The notes under the pieces: model-generated | What the model saw: only the letters and a program-made list of their open reading frames with translations | Told to the model about the DNA's origin: nothing | The model's database searches: none | Shown here: positions 41,211 through 48,432 of the stretch, in pieces | Numbering within the stretch: position 1 is the stretch's first letter | Layout: each line of letters starts with the position of its first letter | Position numbers and translations under genes: made by a program | Assembly (NCBI RefSeq): GCF_019904175.1 | Contig: NZ_CP061913.1 | Coordinates: 7,006,001-7,070,000, forward strand | Direction: 5' to 3' | DNA length: 64,000 bases | Source: Dactylosporangium vinaceum | Lineage (GTDB): Bacteria; Actinomycetota; Actinomycetes; Mycobacteriales; Micromonosporaceae

Positions 41211-41926
41211 GCGGGGGCGCCCCGGCCACCGTCGGCGTCCTCGGCGGGATGGGCCCGCTGGCCTCGGCGGCGTTCGTGCAGACCATGTACGAGATGGCGA
41301 TCGAGCGCACCGGCCCGGCGACCGAGCAGGCGCTGCCGCGGTGCCTGCTGGACTCCGACCCGTCGATCCCGGACCGGACCGAGGCGATCCTCACCGGCGG
41401 CGCCGAGGAGCTGTCCCGGCTCATCGCCGAGCGGGTCGACGCGCTGATCCGCCTCGGCGCCGACCGGGTGGTCCTGGCCTGCGTCACCGCGCACCACCTG
41501 CTGGGCGAGGTCGAGCCGGGCCAGCGGGCCCGACTGGTCTCGCTCATCGACGCGGTCTTCGACGAGCTGGCCGTGGCCGCGCCGGGCCGGTTCCTGCTGC
41601 TGGCCACGACCGGCACCCGGCAGGCCCGCACCTTCGAGCGCTCGCCGCGCTGGCCCGCGGTCGCGCACCGGGTCGTCCTGCCGCCGCCGGACGTCCAGGA
41701 CGAGATCCACTACCTGCTGTACCGGCTCAAGCGTGAGCCGGTCACGCCGGCCATCGTGGCGCGCGTCGAGGGGCTGGCCCGGCAGTTCGACTGCGAGGGC
41801 GTCATCGGCGGCTGCACCGAGCTGCACCTGATCACCCGCTGGCGGCGGGTCAACCGCCGGGGCCCGGTCATCCTCGACCCGCTCCTCGGCGTCGCCGCCA
41901 CCCTGACGAAGCTTTCCGACGCTTAG
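41207..41926 (+). CDS. Aspartate/glutamate racemase family protein
   Basis: 239 aa; the GTG overlaps the dehydratase stop (GTGA). The N-terminal LGGMGPLASAAF matches the GGMGPxAT signature of aspartate racemases. The two catalytic cysteines appear as ACVTAHH (near residue 89) and GGCTELHL (near residue 205). The family racemises Asp or Glu without a cofactor. In this cluster it could supply D-aspartate, which fits the Asp-like code of the protein at 32966 (inference); other acidic or modified amino acids are possible. Confidence 0.88.
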   Translation: MSGGAPATVGVLGGMGPLASAAFVQTMYEMAIERTGPATEQALPRCLLDSDPSIPDRTEAILTGGAEELSRLIAERVDALIRLGADRVVLACVTAHHLLGEVEPGQRARLVSLIDAVFDELAVAAPGRFLLLATTGTRQARTFERSPRWPAVAHRVVLPPPDVQDEIHYLLYRLKREPVTPAIVARVEGLARQFDCEGVIGGCTELHLITRWRRVNRRGPVILDPLLGVAATLTKLSDA

Positions 41927-41936
41927 GGGGCCCACC

Positions 41937-44471
41937 TTGCTCACCACCGCCTCGCAGTACTGGCGGGATCTGCTCGCGGACTTCACCGAGCCGACCCGGC
42001 TGCTGCCGCCGCGCCGCCGGCCCGGGACGGTCCCGGCCGGAGCCGTCGCGGCCGCGCTGACCTGGGACTCGCCGCAGGCCGCCCGGCTCGCCGCGGCGGC
42101 CGGGCGGATCGGGCTGCGCCCGGCCGACGTCGTGGTCGCCGCGTGGGGCCTCGTGCTGGCCACCACGGCCGGGGCCGAGGACGTGGTGCACGGCGCGCTT
42201 GTCGCCGGGGACGCCGCCGAGCCCGTCCCGGTCCGGGTCCGCCCCGTGCCGGGCATGCTCGTATCCGCGCACCTCACCGGCGCGCACCGGCAGTACACCG
42301 AGAATGTCCGTCATGCGGGACTGCCGGGCGAGCAGCTGGCCGCGTGCGCCGGGATGCCGGCCGGGACCCCGCTGTTCGAGACGCTGGTGTCCGTGGGCGG
42401 TGCGGCGGACGGGCCCGGCCTGTGCCTGTCGGCGGACGTGGACGCCGGACGGGTGGCGCTGCGGCTGACCGCGCCGGCCGCGGTCCTCGACGAGCCCGGC
42501 GTGCGGCGGCTGCTCGTGCACGTCAGCCAGCTCCTCGCGGCGATCGCCGACGCCCCGGTCACCGCCCGGCTGCGCGACATCGGCCCGCTGTCGCGCTTCG
42601 AACGGCACCGCGCGGTGCGGCAGTGGAACGCCACAGGTGTCCGGCGCGAGGCCGGGCTGTGCATCCACGAGCTCGTCGAGCGGCAGGCGGCCCGCACGCC
42701 CGACGCGACGGCGGTCCTGCAGGGCGCCGAGCGGCTCACCTACGCCGAGCTGGACGCGGCCGCCGACCGGCTCGCCCGCCGCCTCGCCGCCGAGGGGGTC
42801 GGGCCCGGCGACTTCGTCGCGCTGCACCTCGGGCGCAGCGTCGACACGGTCGTGGCCCTGCTCGGGGTCCTCAAGTCCGGCGCCGCCTACGCCCCGATCG
42901 ACGCCGGCCAGCCGGTCGAGCGCATCCGCGGCCTGCTCACCGGGCTGCGCTGCGCCGTGGTGCTCACCGACCGCGACTCGATCGCCACCGTCGAGGCGGT
43001 CACCGCCGACGTGCCGACCGTGCGCACCGTGCTGTGGACCGGCGCCGAGCCGCCCGCGGACGCGCCCGCGCCGCGCCGCGCGAAGGCCGGCGACCAGGCG
43101 TACGTCATCTTCACCTCCGGCTCGACCGGCGCGCCGAAGGGTGTGGTGCTCACCCACGCCCCGGTGGTCAACCTGATCGAGTGGGTCAACGAGACGCACG
43201 CGATCGGCCCGGACGACCGGGTCCTGTTCGTCACCTCGCTCGGCTTCGACCTGTCCGTGTACGACGTCTTCGGCGTGCTCGCCGCGGGCGGCAGCGTCCG
43301 GGTCGCCACCGCGGCCGAGATCGGCGACCCGCAGCGGCTGCTGTCCATCCTCGACAGCGAGCCGATCACGTTCTGGGACTCCGCCCCGGCCGCGCTGCAG
43401 CAGCTCGAGCCGCTCTTCGCGATGCGCCCGCCACCCGCCGCGACGAGCCTGCGGCTGGTGTTCCTCAGCGGCGACTGGGTGCCGCTGAGCCTGCCCGACG
43501 CGGTCCGCACCGCGTTCCCGGGCGCCCGGATCGTCGCCCTGGGCGGGGCGACGGAGGCCGCGATCTGGTCCAACTCGTTCCCGGTCGGCGTCGTCGACCC
43601 GGCCTGGACGAGCATCCCGTACGGCCGCCCGATCGCCAACGCCCACTACTACGTCCTCGACGCGGCGCTGCGCCCGGCCCCGGTCGGCGCCCCCGGCGAC
43701 CTCTACATCGGCGGCGACTGCCTGGCCCTGGGCTACCACGGCGACCCGGCGCTCACCGCCGGCAAGTTCGTCCCGGACCACCTCTCCGGCCGCTCCGGGG
43801 CCCGGCTGTACCGCACCGGCGACCGCGCCCGCTACTGGCCCGGCGGCACCATCGAGTTCCTCGGCCGCATCGACAACCAGGTGAAGGTCCGCGGCTTCCG
43901 GATCGAGCTGGGCGAGGTCGAGGCCGCCCTGGCCACCCTGCCCGGGGTGGCGACCGCCGTCGCGGTCGTGCACGGCGAGCGGGCCGACGCGCAGATCGTC
44001 GCCTACATCGTCCCCGAGCCCGGCGTGTACCCGGACCCGCGCTACGTCCGCGAGCAGGCGGCCGAGCTGCTGCCCGCGTACATGGTCCCGTCCCACGTCA
44101 TGCTGCTCGACGCCGTCCCGGTGACCGCCAACGGCAAGCTGGACCGCCGCGCGCTGCCCGCACCGGGCGAGGACGGTCCGGCCCGGCCGCCGTACGTGGC
44201 CCCGCAGACCGCCGCCGAGCACGCGATCGTCGCGATCTGGGCCGACCTGCTGCAGGCCGAGCGGGTCGGGCTGGACGACAACTTCTTCGACCTGGGCGGC
44301 CACTCGCTGCTCATCACCCAGCTCATCGCCCGGCTCAAGGTCGCCCTGGAGATCGACGTGCCGATCCGCACGGTCCTGGACCACCAGACGGCCGGCTCGT
44401 TCGCGGCGGCGGTCGAGGCGGCCCTGATCGCCGCCCTGGAGCACGAGCCGGTCAAGAGCCCTGTCGCGTAG
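41937..44471 (+). CDS. NRPS: C-terminal half of a C domain, A (Cys-like code), PCP
   Basis: 844 aa; TTG start 6 nt after an AGGGGG RBS, 10 nt after the racemase stop. Residues 1-230 match only the second half of a condensation domain, from the YW segment onward (SQYWRDLLADF, GTPLFETLVS, WNATG). The HHxxxDG half is absent and cannot lie upstream, since the racemase gene is there. The A domain (about 240-740) has FTSGSTGAPKG, GGATEAAIWSN, YRTGD and NGK. The PCP has LGGHSLL. Manual code D-L-Y-D-F-S-L-I-W-K is eight of ten identical to the known cysteine code DLYNLSLIWK. It may act as a free aminoacyl-PCP donor to a partner NRPS. Confidence 0.9.
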   Translation: MLTTASQYWRDLLADFTEPTRLLPPRRRPGTVPAGAVAAALTWDSPQAARLAAAAGRIGLRPADVVVAAWGLVLATTAGAEDVVHGALVAGDAAEPVPVRVRPVPGMLVSAHLTGAHRQYTENVRHAGLPGEQLAACAGMPAGTPLFETLVSVGGAADGPGLCLSADVDAGRVALRLTAPAAVLDEPGVRRLLVHVSQLLAAIADAPVTARLRDIGPLSRFERHRAVRQWNATGVRREAGLCIHELVERQAARTPDATAVLQGAERLTYAELDAAADRLARRLAAEGVGPGDFVALHLGRSVDTVVALLGVLKSGAAYAPIDAGQPVERIRGLLTGLRCAVVLTDRDSIATVEAVTADVPTVRTVLWTGAEPPADAPAPRRAKAGDQAYVIFTSGSTGAPKGVVLTHAPVVNLIEWVNETHAIGPDDRVLFVTSLGFDLSVYDVFGVLAAGGSVRVATAAEIGDPQRLLSILDSEPITFWDSAPAALQQLEPLFAMRPPPAATSLRLVFLSGDWVPLSLPDAVRTAFPGARIVALGGATEAAIWSNSFPVGVVDPAWTSIPYGRPIANAHYYVLDAALRPAPVGAPGDLYIGGDCLALGYHGDPALTAGKFVPDHLSGRSGARLYRTGDRARYWPGGTIEFLGRIDNQVKVRGFRIELGEVEAALATLPGVATAVAVVHGERADAQIVAYIVPEPGVYPDPRYVREQAAELLPAYMVPSHVMLLDAVPVTANGKLDRRALPAPGEDGPARPPYVAPQTAAEHAIVAIWADLLQAERVGLDDNFFDLGGHSLLITQLIARLKVALEIDVPIRTVLDHQTAGSFAAAVEAALIAALEHEPVKSPVA

Positions 44472-44485
44472 GAGGGAGAACCACG

Positions 44486-44662
44486 ATGATCGACGCGTTC
44501 CGGGTGGTGCGCAACGACGAGGAGCAGTACTCCGTCCTCCCCGCCGACATGCTGAACCCGCCGGGCTGGACCGACGAGGGCACCATCGGCACCCGTGAGC
44601 AGTGCCTCGCCCACATCGCCACCGTCTGGACCGACCTGCGGCCGAAGAGCGTGCGCGGGTGA
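44486..44662 (+). CDS. MbtH-like protein
   Basis: 58 aa; ATG preceded by GGAGGGAG, 14 nt after the NRPS stop. It contains the family core NDEEQYSVLP and ends in WTDLRPKSVR. It is slightly shorter than usual (about 65-75 aa) because the N terminus before the NDEEQ motif is only about ten residues. MbtH proteins bind and activate NRPS adenylation domains. It probably serves the coupled upstream A domain and perhaps others in the cluster. Confidence 0.93.
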   Translation: MIDAFRVVRNDEEQYSVLPADMLNPPGWTDEGTIGTREQCLAHIATVWTDLRPKSVRG

Positions 44663-44687
44663 CGACGGCGTCGGGGACGGCCGGGCG

Positions 44688-45098
44688 TCAGGCGGTGGTG
44701 ACGCCGAGCTCGGTGATGAGCTGCTCGACGCGCCGCCTGATCTCGTCGCGGATCGGGCGGACGGCCTCGATGCCCTGGCCGGCGGGGTCGTCGAGCGACC
44801 AGTCGAGGTAGCGCTTGCCGGGGAAGACGGGGCAGACGTCGCCGCAGCCCATGGTGATGAGGACGTCGGAGGACTCGGCGGTGTCCCAGTCGAGCTTGCG
44901 CGGGGTGTTGGCGGTGATGTCGATGCCGACCTCGCGCATCGCCTCGACCGCCACCGGGTTGATCCGGTCCGCCGGCTCGGAGCCGGCGGAGCGGACCTCG
45001 ACGGTGTCGCCGGCCAGGTGGCGCAGCCAGCCCGCGGCCATCTGGGAACGGCCGGCGTTGTGCACGCACACGAACAGGACGGTGGGCCTGGTGCTCAT
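44688..45098 (-). CDS. arsC: Arsenate reductase, low-molecular-weight phosphatase family
   Basis: 136 aa. The P-loop CVHNAGR near residue 11 has the nucleophilic Cys and Arg of the C-x5-R family. SAGSEPADRINP and ITMGCGDVCPVFPG follow, with two further cysteines that could form a resolving pair, and a DDP Asp near residue 103. It reduces arsenate to arsenite. The ATG overlaps the aquaporin stop. The gene converges on the MbtH gene with a 25-bp gap that shows no clear terminator. Confidence 0.92.
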   Translation of the reverse strand: MSTRPTVLFVCVHNAGRSQMAAGWLRHLAGDTVEVRSAGSEPADRINPVAVEAMREVGIDITANTPRKLDWDTAESSDVLITMGCGDVCPVFPGKRYLDWSLDDPAGQGIEAVRPIRDEIRRRVEQLITELGVTTA

Positions 45099-45841
45099 TG
45101 CTGGTGCTCCTTGACTGGCTGCGGTTCGGCTCGGCTGACGGTCACGTCATCGGCGGCGGTGCCGGCTGACGGGTACAGGAGGAGCAGGAGTCCGGTGGCA
45201 ACGATGAGGCCCACGATCTGGGCGGCGACGAAGCCCGGGACGGAGGCGGGCGCGATGCCGGCGAAGGTGTCGGTGAACGCGCGGCCGACCGTCACCGCCG
45301 GGTTCGCGAACGACGTGGAGGACGTGAACCAGTACGCGGCGCCGATGTATGCGCCGACCGCCGCCGGGGCCACCGCGGCCCGGCCGGAGCGGGCCAGGGC
45401 GAAGATCAGCAGGAGCAGCCCGGCCGTGGCGACGACCTCGCCGAGCCACAGGTGCCCGCCGGTGCGGGCCTTGGTGGAGAAGGCCACGGCGGGCAGCCGG
45501 AACATCAGCCCGGCCAGCATCGAGCCGCCGATCGCCCCGGCGGTCTGGGCGACGACGTAGGCACCGAGGTCCCGGGCGCTCAGGCCGGTCCCCGCCGCGC
45601 GGCCGAGGAGCCAGTCGGCGGCCGAGACGACCGGGTTGAAGTGGGCGCCGGAGACGGGGCCGAAGGTGAGGATGAGGGCGCCGAGGGCGAGCGCGGTGGC
45701 GACCGAGTTCTGCAGCAGCTGCACGCCGGCATCGCCCGGGCTGAGGGTGCCGGCCATGATGCCGGAGCCGACGACGGCGGTGACCAGCAGCGCGGTGCCG
45801 ATGAACTCGGCGAGCAGGCGCCGCCACAGTGACGGGTTCAC
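45095..45841 (-). CDS. Aquaporin / MIP-family channel in the ars operon
   Basis: 248 aa; GTG at 45841 overlapping the stop of the ArsR-ArsC gene. Six hydrophobic segments are visible with the two half-helix motifs HFNPVVSA (NPV) and FANPAVTV (NPA). Channels of this family sit in ars operons (AqpS type in rhizobia), where arsenite made by ArsC leaves the cell down its gradient. Here it lies directly between arsC and a regulator-reductase fusion, and no ArsB or Acr3 pump is seen nearby. Confidence 0.9.
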   Translation of the reverse strand: MNPSLWRRLLAEFIGTALLVTAVVGSGIMAGTLSPGDAGVQLLQNSVATALALGALILTFGPVSGAHFNPVVSAADWLLGRAAGTGLSARDLGAYVVAQTAGAIGGSMLAGLMFRLPAVAFSTKARTGGHLWLGEVVATAGLLLLIFALARSGRAAVAPAAVGAYIGAAYWFTSSTSFANPAVTVGRAFTDTFAGIAPASVPGFVAAQIVGLIVATGLLLLLYPSAGTAADDVTVSRAEPQPVKEHQQ

Positions 45842-46554
45842 GGGATCGAGGGTCCTGTCTCGGGGCGCGGGGCGGGGCGGACCGCGGGGGCGAGGCGGGC
45901 GATCCGGCCGTCGAGGTCGGCGTAGGCGGCCTCGAACGCGGCGTCGGTGTCGACCCGCGCCGGGTCCGGGATCGACCAGTGCAGCCGCGGGTGGACCGGC
46001 GCGCCGGGCCCGGCGAGGTCCTCGTGGGCGTTGTCGCAGACCGCGATGACCAGGTCCCCGTCGCGCACGACGTCGGCGACGCCGGCGGTCCCGGCCGGGT
46101 CGAGGGCGAGGCCGTGGCGGTGCGCGACCTTCACCGCCCGCGGATGCACCCGGCGGGCCGGATGCGTGCCGGCCGAGGCGACAGGCCCGCCGACCCGGTC
46201 CCGCCACAGCGCCGCGGCCAGCTGGGAGCGCGCGGAGTTGTGCGTGCACACGAACACCACCCGCCCGGCCGCCTCGAGCGCCGGTCCGGCGAGGGAGGCG
46301 AGCACCTCCGGGACCAGGCGCAGGTAGGTGCGGCGCCGATCGCCCTCGGACCGGCTCCGGGTCACCAGGCCGGCGTCGTTGAGCACCTTCACGTGGTGCG
46401 CGACGAGGTTCGTCGGCAGGCCCAGCACCTGCCCGATCTCCCCCGGCGAGGCGTCACCCAGCACCAGCGTGTCGACGATGGCGAGACGCGCGGGGTCGCC
46501 GAGCGCGGCGTGCACCCGGGCCCGCGCCCGCAGGGAAGGTAGCTCAGTGCTCAT
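45838..46554 (-). CDS. ArsR-type repressor fused to an ArsC-like phosphatase domain
   Basis: 238 aa. Residues 1-95 are a winged-helix ArsR domain (ALGDPARLAIVDTLV, LPTNLVAHHVKVLNDAGLV). Residues 98-225 are a low-molecular-weight phosphatase/arsenate reductase domain with CTHNSARS (C-x5-R) and a later AVCDNAHEDL. The first domain lacks the CVCDL arsenic-binding motif of classical ArsR, so sensing may use other residues or the reductase half. A 35-bp palindrome covers its start codon, which suggests autoregulation. It heads the operon with the aquaporin and arsC. Confidence 0.9.
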   Translation of the reverse strand: MSTELPSLRARARVHAALGDPARLAIVDTLVLGDASPGEIGQVLGLPTNLVAHHVKVLNDAGLVTRSRSEGDRRRTYLRLVPEVLASLAGPALEAAGRVVFVCTHNSARSQLAAALWRDRVGGPVASAGTHPARRVHPRAVKVAHRHGLALDPAGTAGVADVVRDGDLVIAVCDNAHEDLAGPGAPVHPRLHWSIPDPARVDTDAAFEAAYADLDGRIARLAPAVRPAPRPETGPSIP

Positions 46555-46575
46555 TGACTCAATGATTACTGAGCT
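46541..46575. promoter_or_regulatory. 35-bp palindromic operator over the ArsR-ArsC start codon
   Basis: Outer arms AGCTCAGT (46541-46548) and ACTGAGCT (46568-46575) are perfect complements. An inner CATTGA-C-TCAATG (46552-46564) shares the same centre, 46558. In all, 15 of 17 positions pair. The ATG of the leftward gene lies at 46552-46554, so binding would block initiation. Confidence 0.75.
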
Positions 46576-46706
46576 AACTTACGGCGTCAAGGCGCGTCGA
46601 GGTCCGGTACGTGCGCTCGGGCCGGCGAATCCGGGCACGGGCCGGTGCTCGCCGAGATCCTGCGCGGATGCCGTGCGACCGCATGCGTGACGCGGTGGCG
46701 GCGCGG

Positions 46707-47084
46707 TCAGCCGCGGGCGGGCTCGGCGACGGTGAGCAAGCCGGCGAGCTGGCGCAGGACGCCGGCCCGGGCGCGGTAGTACACCCACGTCGCCCGCCGG
46801 TCGGAGTCGACGAGGCCGGCCTCGCGCAGGACGCGCAGGTGGTGCGAGATCGTCGGGCCGGACAGGTCGAACGCCGGGGTGAGGTCGCACACGCAGATCT
46901 CCCCACCCTCGGCCGAGGCGATCATCGACATGAGCTGCAGCCGGACCGGGTCGCCGAGCGCCTTGAACGCCGGCGCCAGGACGGCGGCGGTCTGCGCGGG
47001 CAGGCGCTGCTCGGCCATCGGCGGGCAGCACGGCTCGCCGGCGTTGAGGTCGATGAGGGTGAGAACCGGCGCCTGCTTCGACAT
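46707..47084 (-). CDS. arsR: ArsR-family arsenic-responsive repressor
   Basis: 125 aa. It has the classical trivalent-arsenic site ICVCDLTPAF in the recognition region, the DNA-reading helix SGPTISHHLRVLREAGLV, and an N-terminal CCPP pair that could add ligands. Transcribed leftward, divergent from the CCG-rich small gene, with dyads in the shared gap. It is followed after about 150 bp by the ArsR-ArsC fusion gene. Confidence 0.92.
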   Translation of the reverse strand: MSKQAPVLTLIDLNAGEPCCPPMAEQRLPAQTAAVLAPAFKALGDPVRLQLMSMIASAEGGEICVCDLTPAFDLSGPTISHHLRVLREAGLVDSDRRATWVYYRARAGVLRQLAGLLTVAEPARG

Positions 47085-47093
47085 GCCTCTAGG

Positions 47094-47141
47094 TTGACAG
47101 ATCTCGAATCAGCGTGCAACTGTTGATTAGACAGACGTCAA
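47094..47141. promoter_or_regulatory. Nested dyads in the arsR / CCG-protein divergent gap
   Basis: TTGAC (47094-47098) with GTCAA (47137-47141), and AATCA (47107-47111) with TGATT (47124-47128), share exactly the same centre between 47117 and 47118. This lies in the 79-bp gap between divergent genes, where an ArsR dimer would be expected to bind. Confidence 0.55.
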
Positions 47142-47163
47142 AATAACAGGAGGGACCAGGATC

Positions 47164-47382
47164 ATGAGCGAGACAACCGGTACCACTCCGGCCGGCGCGC
47201 CGAGCACCAGCGGGGCGAGCGGCTGCTGCGGCAACCCGCCCGCCGCCACCCACACCCGGGCCGAGCCGGCCGCCGCCGCGCCGTGCTGCGGCACCGCCGC
47301 CGAGGCGGCCACCGACGGCTCCTGCTGCGGCCGCACCGCCCGGGCCGACGCGGTCGCCGCCGGGCAGGGCTGCTGCGGATGA
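47164..47382 (+). CDS. Small cysteine-rich protein with four CCG motifs
   Basis: 72 aa; ATG at 47164 with AGGAGGG about ten bases upstream. The composition is Ala/Thr/Gly/Pro-rich and apparently disordered, with four evenly scattered vicinal cysteine pairs: GCCGN, PCCGT, SCCGR and a C-terminal GCCG. No other motif is visible and I do not recognise the family. The clear RBS, the divergent dyads and the matching CCG motifs in the tail of the monooxygenase at 48433 support a real gene. Binding of trivalent arsenic or another thiophilic metal is plausible but unproven. Confidence 0.7.
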   Translation: MSETTGTTPAGAPSTSGASGCCGNPPAATHTRAEPAAAAPCCGTAAEAATDGSCCGRTARADAVAAGQGCCG

Positions 47383-47407
47383 CGACCCTCCCCTGCCCCC
47401 GGACCGG

Positions 47408-47428
47408 CCCGCCGAGCGGCTCGCCGGG
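47408..47428 (+). terminator. Possible hairpin after the CCG-protein gene
   Basis: Stem of two 4-bp blocks around one C-C mismatch (CCCG-CGAG / CTCG-CGGG) with a 3-nt loop, 26 bp after the stop. There is no T run; weak support. Confidence 0.3.
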
Positions 47429-47466
47429 GCGTCCGGGGTTGCCTGCGGCCGCCGGCCCGGATACCG

Positions 47467-47497
47467 TTTCATCGTAGATCGGCGATAGACGATGAAA
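47467..47497. promoter_or_regulatory. 31-bp inverted repeat upstream of the third ArsR gene
   Basis: Arms TTTCATCG (47467-47474) and CGATGAAA (47490-47497) are perfect complements. An inner ATCG-G-CGAT (47478-47486) has the same centre at 47482. The repeat ends 10 bp before the GTG start at 47508, placing it over the probable promoter or leader of the arsR-acetyltransferase operon. Confidence 0.7.
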
Positions 47498-47507
47498 ATG
47501 GTGGACG

Positions 47508-47831
47508 GTGTCGGCACTGCTCGACCGGGCGACCGCGGAGACCTACGCGTCGTGGTTTCGCGCCCTCGCGGACCCCTCGCGGGTGCAGATCGTGGAGTAT
47601 CTGGCCCGGCAGGGCCGGCCGCTGAGCGTCGGGGAGCTCGTCGCGGCGGTGGGGCTGGCGCAGTCGACGGTGTCGCAGCACCTGAAGATCCTGACCGAGG
47701 TCCGGTTCGTGCTCGTCGAGCCCGTCGGCACGGCCCGGCACTACCGGATCAACCAGGCGTGCATCGGCTGCTTCCCGTCGGCCGCCGACGTCGTCATGGG
47801 CCGCCCGGCCCCGGCCGGGGACTGCGCATGA
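47508..47831 (+). CDS. ArsR-family repressor, third in the island
   Basis: 107 aa; GTG start. It has a winged helix with ALADPSRVQIVEYL and AQSTVSQHLKILTEV. It lacks CVCDL, but the C-terminal ACIGCFPSAADVV has a C-x2-C pair and a further Cys ends the protein (GDCA), so the sensor site is probably C-terminal. The stop overlaps the ATG of the acetyltransferase (ATGA), so the repressor probably controls that gene and itself through the repeat at 47467-47497. Confidence 0.9.
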   Translation: MSALLDRATAETYASWFRALADPSRVQIVEYLARQGRPLSVGELVAAVGLAQSTVSQHLKILTEVRFVLVEPVGTARHYRINQACIGCFPSAADVVMGRPAPAGDCA

Positions 47832-48343
47832 GCGCCACGACCCGGGCCGCCGTGCGGGCGATGACCGCCGGTGACGCCGACGCCGTGCTGGCGATCTACC
47901 AGGCGGGGATGGACGGCGGCAACGCCAGCTTCGAGGACACCGCCCCCGACTGGGCGGCGTTCGACGCGGGCCGGCTGGCCCAGCACCGGCTGGTCGCGGT
48001 CGACGACCTCGGCACCGTGCTCGGCTGGGTCGCCGTCTCGCGCGTCTCGGCCCGGGCGGTCTACGCCGGCGTCGTCGAGCACTCCGTCTACGTCGACCCC
48101 GCCGCGCAGGGCCGGGGTGTCGGACGGGCGCTGCTCGACGCGCTCATCGCCTCGACCGAGGCGGCCGGCATCTGGACCATCCAGTCCGGCGTGTTCCCGG
48201 AGAACACCGCAAGTCTCGCCCTGCACCACTCGGCCGGGTTCCGCACGCTCGGCGTCCGCGAACGCATCGGCCGCCACGCCAGCCAGGGCAACCGCTGGCG
48301 CGACGTGGTCTTCATCGAGCGCCGGAGCCCGCGCGTCCAGTAG
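47828..48343 (+). CDS. GNAT acetyltransferase, ArsN1 / phosphinothricin-acetyltransferase-like
   Basis: 171 aa; the ATG overlaps the ArsR stop. The GNAT fold shows VYVDPAAQGRGVGRALLDALI, with acetyl-CoA binding by Q/RGxGxG/A, and the PAT-like ending SGVFPENTASLALHHSAGF followed by RWRDVVFIERRS. ArsN1 enzymes acetylate the arsenical antibiotic arsinothricin and often phosphinothricin. Coupling to an ArsR regulator inside an ars island favours this role over a general acetyltransferase. Substrate choice is inferred from context and resemblance. Confidence 0.85.
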   Translation: MSATTRAAVRAMTAGDADAVLAIYQAGMDGGNASFEDTAPDWAAFDAGRLAQHRLVAVDDLGTVLGWVAVSRVSARAVYAGVVEHSVYVDPAAQGRGVGRALLDALIASTEAAGIWTIQSGVFPENTASLALHHSAGFRTLGVRERIGRHASQGNRWRDVVFIERRSPRVQ

Positions 48344-48349
48344 CACCAC

Positions 48350-48376
48350 CCCACCCGCGGCCACCCGCGGTGTGGG
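48350..48376 (+). terminator. Hairpin after the acetyltransferase gene
   Basis: CCCAC-CCGCGG pairs with CCGCGG-T-GTGGG (11 bp with one bulged T) around a CCAC loop, 7 bp after the stop codon. It may separate the arsR-acetyltransferase unit from the monooxygenase gene. No T run follows. Confidence 0.45.
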
Positions 48377-48432
48377 CGCAGTCCGCGTTCCTGATTCGAC
48401 ATGTGTCAAGACAAACGATGTGGAGCTCCGAT

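Noticed and set aside
41868..44444. Minus-strand frame of 858 codons over the plus-strand NRPS
   Set aside because: Low-complexity Gly/Arg/Asp composition. The plus strand has the A-domain and PCP signatures.
44663..44687. Bidirectional terminator between MbtH and arsC
   Set aside because: Only 25 bp with no convincing stem beyond short GC complementarity.
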